Assembly: GCA_029880025.1 (NCBI GenBank) | Contig: JAOUPE010000061.1 | Location: 1 to 8,108 of the forward strand | Reading direction: 5' to 3' | From: Caldifarciminota bacterium | GTDB taxonomy: Bacteria > Hydrothermota > Tepidihabitantia > Tepidihabitantales > JAOUPE01 | DNA length: 8,108 nt | Shown: piece after piece, positions 6,579-8,108 of the stretch | How positions within the stretch are numbered: position 1 is the first letter of the stretch | Layout: each line of letters opens with the position of its first letter | Translations under genes and position numbers: made by a program | Notes under the pieces: model-generated | What the model saw: only the letters and a program-made list of their open reading frames with translations | Databases searched by the model: none | What the model was told of the DNA's origin: nothing

Positions 6579-7169
6579 TTATTTAGAAGAGACAGAGTAT
6601 TTATTTTGGATTTTCCGACTTTGGCTGATGGTCGGATTGGTGAATTTTTACAATTTGGTCTTATCTATGGTAAATTTCTGCTGGCTGACCCGGCAAGTTT
6701 TGCCAGCAAACCACAAAACGAAAAAAATGAAACCGTGCATCTGGTGCGCCGAGCCGAGGATTGTGTTGCTCGATTAAAGAAACTGAGGGGAATCAAGGTA
6801 ACTTTACTCAAAACCCTTAACGACCCAAAAAATATTAATGGTTTAGCTCGTCGGCATCGGGCAACCGTGCTGACGGTTGACCCAGATATGAAACAGACCC
6901 TATCCGGCATCTCGGTCATTCAGTTAGATGAACTCTACGAAGCTTTAAAACCAGCCTATCTGCCGGGCAGTGAAATCATCGTCAAAGTGATGAAAAAAGG
7001 CAAAGAGGCAAATGAAGGAATCGGTTATCTCGAAGGTGGAGTAAAAGTCGTGATTGATGGTGCAGCCCGATATGTCGGAAAAGATGTTACCGCAGTAGTG
7101 ATTGGTTCTTTGGACACATCGGTGGGCAGAATCATCTTTGCCCAACCTAAATATATCGAGGTCAAATAG
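6576..7169 (+). CDS. PIN-TRAM domain protein (soluble relative of YacL)
   Basis: The 197 residues correspond to the C-terminal half of YacL-type proteins, which usually carry N-terminal membrane helices that are absent here. A PIN-like domain (about 5-120) starts RVFILDFPTLADGRIGEF (7-24), with Asp12 and Asp18 matching the LDTSxxIDGRI motif, and ends with VLTVDPDM (98-105), where Asp102 matches the family's NDxNL aspartate. A TRAM domain (about 124-190) shows ALKPAYLPGSEI (123-134), GIGYLEGG (148-155) and GKDV (168-171), and ends GRIIFAQ (184-190). The Glu of the usual DELQ motif is missing and the third acidic position is Pro82 or the adjacent Asp83. Nuclease activity is therefore doubtful while TRAM-type RNA binding is likely. 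radA lies 29 nt upstream; in Firmicutes radA and yacL flank disA. Confidence 0.88.
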   Translation: MLFRRDRVFILDFPTLADGRIGEFLQFGLIYGKFLLADPASFASKPQNEKNETVHLVRRAEDCVARLKKLRGIKVTLLKTLNDPKNINGLARRHRATVLTVDPDMKQTLSGISVIQLDELYEALKPAYLPGSEIIVKVMKKGKEANEGIGYLEGGVKVVIDGAARYVGKDVTAVVIGSLDTSVGRIIFAQPKYIEVK

Positions 7170-7182
7170 CGGTAAGCCAGGA

Positions 7183-7204
7183 GTAAGAACCACAGGGTTT
7201 TTAC
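7183..7204 (+). terminator. Candidate 3' hairpin of the operon
   Basis: GTAAGAACC (7183-7191) pairs with GGTTTTTAC (7196-7204) around an ACAG loop. That gives nine base pairs, one of them G-U, beginning 13 nt after the PIN-TRAM stop codon. A run of five T lies in the 3' arm rather than after the stem, so it is not a textbook intrinsic terminator. Position is the main argument for a role in 3'-end formation or transcript stability. Confidence 0.35.
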
Positions 7205-7279
7205 GAGAGATATTCTAACGGCACAGACCTCAGAGCTAGCCGAAGAGGCAGAGCATTTAAATCCCTTCTCTCTTGATGA

Positions 7280-7404
7280 GGAACTTCCCAGTCCCGACCT
7301 AAAAGAATCGAGGCTAGGAAGCCTCTCCGACAATCAACCTTCTGTGTAGGAGGGACTTCCTAGTCCCGACCAAAACAACAATCTCGGTGGAACTTACTAG
7401 TCAT
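7280..7404. repeat. Cluster of related palindromes (GGGACT-4-AGTCCC family)
   Basis: Cores lie at 7280-7295, 7310-7325, 7352-7367 and 7389-7404, with centres 30, 42 and 37 nt apart. The third is a perfect 6-bp palindrome, GGGACT-TCCT-AGTCCC. The second is in the opposite orientation, GAGGCT-AGGA-AGCCTC, and is also perfect. Compared in the same orientation it has the same loop, and all four differences form two compensated pairs. The first keeps five of six pairs, with the sixth a G-U in a reverse-strand RNA. The fourth is degenerate. Shared flanks (TCG on one side, TCCNAC on the other in copies 2 and 3) extend the unit to about 24 nt. Uneven spacing and mixed orientation rule out a CRISPR array. 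Confidence 0.65.
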
Positions 7405-7583
7405 CTACAGGGTCACCTAAGGAATGGCTTAGGGGACAATCGAGCGAGCAGTTTAGTAGATTTCTTTTAGAATGCAAAAATACGGTAAGTGTCCCTCTGA
7501 TTTTCCTCAAACCCGGCATCTACTTTTTGCGTATCGAGGATAGTAAAAGAATATCGGTCACAAAACTTTTATTCCTTAAGTAA
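7401..7583 (+). pseudogene. 3' remnant of a secreted-protein gene: C-terminal sorting/FlgD-like domain end
   Basis: After the in-frame TAG at 7398-7400 the frame stays open for 60 codons to TAA 7581-7583, with no ATG or GTG and only one internal TTG. The last part reads VSVPLIFLKPGIYFLRIEDS, then KRISVTKLLFLK. This is the pattern of the last strands of C-terminal sorting domains and FlgD-like repeats (hydrophobic strand, LxPGxYFLRxE, then a lysine-rich KLL end). The homologous part is reliable from about 7491; 7401-7490 is only weakly protein-like and includes a hairpin (7412-7437, nine of ten pairs). With no start and an upstream palindrome cluster, I read this as the surviving tail of a deleted or truncated gene. 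A programmed link to another reading frame is a less likely alternative. Confidence 0.6.
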
Positions 7584-7666
7584 AACCCAGGGATTGACCG
7601 GATAATTATTATTCAATTAACAATCTCGAAAATAATGCCTTTTCTTATCCCAGGTAATTATTGAAA

Positions 7667-7694
7667 TTGACAAGAAAAAATGATATAATATAAT
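7667..7694 (+). promoter_or_regulatory. Strong sigma70-type promoter
   Basis: TTGACA (7667-7672), a 16-nt spacer and TATAAT (7689-7694) are both perfect hexamers. A second overlapping TATAAT begins at 7684, but its 11-nt spacer is too short. Transcription should start near 7701 and give a leader of about 40 nt before the ATG at 7742. The surroundings are AT-rich. This is the most convincing promoter in the window and isolates the secreted-protein gene from the operon. Confidence 0.8.
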
Positions 7695-7728
7695 AAATGA
7701 CTTTCCTATAGAATTAAGATTTATAGAT

Positions 7729-7735
7729 AAGGAGG
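7729..7735 (+). promoter_or_regulatory. Ribosome-binding site of the secreted-protein gene
   Basis: AAGGAGG lies 6 nt before ATG 7742 and fixes that start. With the consensus promoter it suggests high expression. Confidence 0.85.
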
Positions 7736-7741
7736 TAATAT

Positions 7742-8108
7742 ATGAGATACTTTCTATCGTTACTGTTCATAGTATTTCTTTCCTTAGCATTTTCCCAAGA
7801 GCTACTGGTCAATGGCGATTTCGAGCAAGAACTTGAAGTTGGTTGGACTCAGCTCATTAACGGTTCCGGTACACATTATATGAATCGTGACCAATCATAT
7901 CATCCTGACCCTGACTACGAAGCGTATGCTTACCAATATGATAATCCCGGGTGGGCTCGACTGAGTCAGACGGTTTACGTGCCAGGTCCACTGCTCGAAC
8001 TGAATTTTACTGCTTGCTTTGCGGAAAGTGGTGGAACTTCTTCTTGCTGGCCAGCCGCATGTTTCAGTGTCTGCTATCTTGATGCCGATGATATGGTTCT
8101 GGGTGAGA
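7742..8108 (+). CDS. Secreted protein with N-terminal carbohydrate-binding-like domain (runs off the right edge)
   Basis: The first 122 residues are visible. MRYFLSLLFIVFLSLAFS is a clear Sec signal peptide, with cleavage likely before Gln19. The mature protein opens LLVNGDFEQ (21-29) and then VGW (33-35), the hallmark start of beta-sandwich modules of the CBM4/9-like or generic galactose-binding type, in which NGxFE and GW recur. WARLSQTVYV (71-80) fits the next strands, where ligand-domain proteins have 'QTV' before a turn. Cys92, Cys102, Cys107 and Cys111 form a tight cluster unusual for the fold, perhaps disulphides. The C-terminal part is unseen; by analogy with the neighbouring remnant it might end in a sorting domain, but that is inference. 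Substrate and function are unknown. Confidence 0.75.
   Translation, partial: MRYFLSLLFIVFLSLAFSQELLVNGDFEQELEVGWTQLINGSGTHYMNRDQSYHPDPDYEAYAYQYDNPGWARLSQTVYVPGPLLELNFTACFAESGGTSSCWPAACFSVCYLDADDMVLGE

Larger units (their letters stand above)
7170..7741. other. Repeat-rich intergenic region with a decayed secreted-protein gene
   Basis: No intact gene is visible. From left to right it holds a hairpin just after the operon (7183-7204), a forward reading frame without any start codon that stays open to the TAG at 7347-7349 and looks accidental, a palindrome cluster (7280-7404), a further hairpin (7412-7437), the remnant of a C-terminal sorting-type domain ending at 7583, an AT-rich stretch, and a strong promoter (7667-7694) for the next gene. 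Confidence 0.75.

Noticed and set aside
6556..6777. 73-residue ORF overlapping the PIN-TRAM gene start
   Set aside because: It is out of frame with the conserved PIN-TRAM protein, its own ATG has no spacing-correct RBS, and it has no recognisable domain.
7225..7300. tRNA-like string (TAGCCGAAGAGGCAGAGCA)
   Set aside because: It recalls a D-arm, but there is no acceptor stem, anticodon stem or GGTTCRA T-loop at proper distances.
7176..7349. Open forward frame after the PIN-TRAM gene
   Set aside because: It has no ATG, GTG or TTG start, runs through the hairpin and palindromes, and its translation shows no domain.
7280..7404. CRISPR array
   Set aside because: Units are only about 24 nt, spaced 30-42 nt centre to centre with unequal gaps, in mixed orientation, and no cas gene is present.
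7412..7437. Hairpin as a rho-independent terminator
   Set aside because: The stem is good (nine of ten pairs), but no T-run follows it and no intact gene ends just upstream.

Overview
The window looks like bacterial chromosome of moderate-to-low GC from a deep-branching or uncultured lineage. Three things point that way: classical bacterial housekeeping genes with divergent residues, a remnant of the C-terminal sorting type of domain (ending GIYFLRIE...KLLFLK) typical of Bacteroidota/FCB-group and WOR-3-like genomes, and intergenic DNA full of short phased inverted repeats. The phylum assignment is inference. No taxonomic marker such as rRNA is present.

Layout. The left edge (1-389, minus strand) holds the N-terminal part of thiamine-monophosphate kinase, ThiL. 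A divergent intergenic region (390-766) carries an imperfect inverted repeat, a TTGACA-type promoter candidate and a perfect 8-bp hairpin. All later genes read on the plus strand: an exported, probably lipid-anchored DJ-1/PfpI-family protein (767-1402), D-aminoacyl-tRNA deacylase dtd (1421-1864), YicC-family endoribonuclease (2022-2903, TTG start), guanylate kinase gmk (2893-3522), RNA polymerase omega rpoZ (3525-3728), replicative helicase dnaB (3737-5116), recombination helicase radA (5200-6546) and a PIN-TRAM protein related to the C-terminal half of YacL (6576-7169). From yicC to the PIN-TRAM gene the spacing is tight (an 11-nt overlap, then gaps of 2, 8, 83 and 29 nt), so this is probably one long operon for RNA turnover, nucleotide supply, transcription and replication/repair. 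yicC-gmk-rpoZ is a widely conserved block. The radA to PIN-TRAM link recalls the radA-disA-yacL neighbourhood of Firmicutes, here without disA.

Right of the operon, 7170-7741 is an accessory-type intergenic region. It holds a possible 3' hairpin, a cluster of at least three related palindromes whose stems differ by compensated base pairs, the decayed 3' end of a secreted-protein gene (C-terminal domain only, no start codon), and a near-consensus sigma70 promoter (TTGACA-N16-TATAAT). That promoter and an AAGGAGG ribosome-binding site drive a secreted protein with a signal peptide and a carbohydrate-binding-like N-terminal domain, cut off by the window end.

I see no new multi-gene system. The items most worth a second look are the palindrome family with compensated stem changes, three different intergenic inverted-repeat elements (one abutting the radA start codon, which lacks a Shine-Dalgarno), the sorting-domain remnant next to an intact secreted-protein gene, the degenerate PIN active site, and the exported DJ-1 protein.
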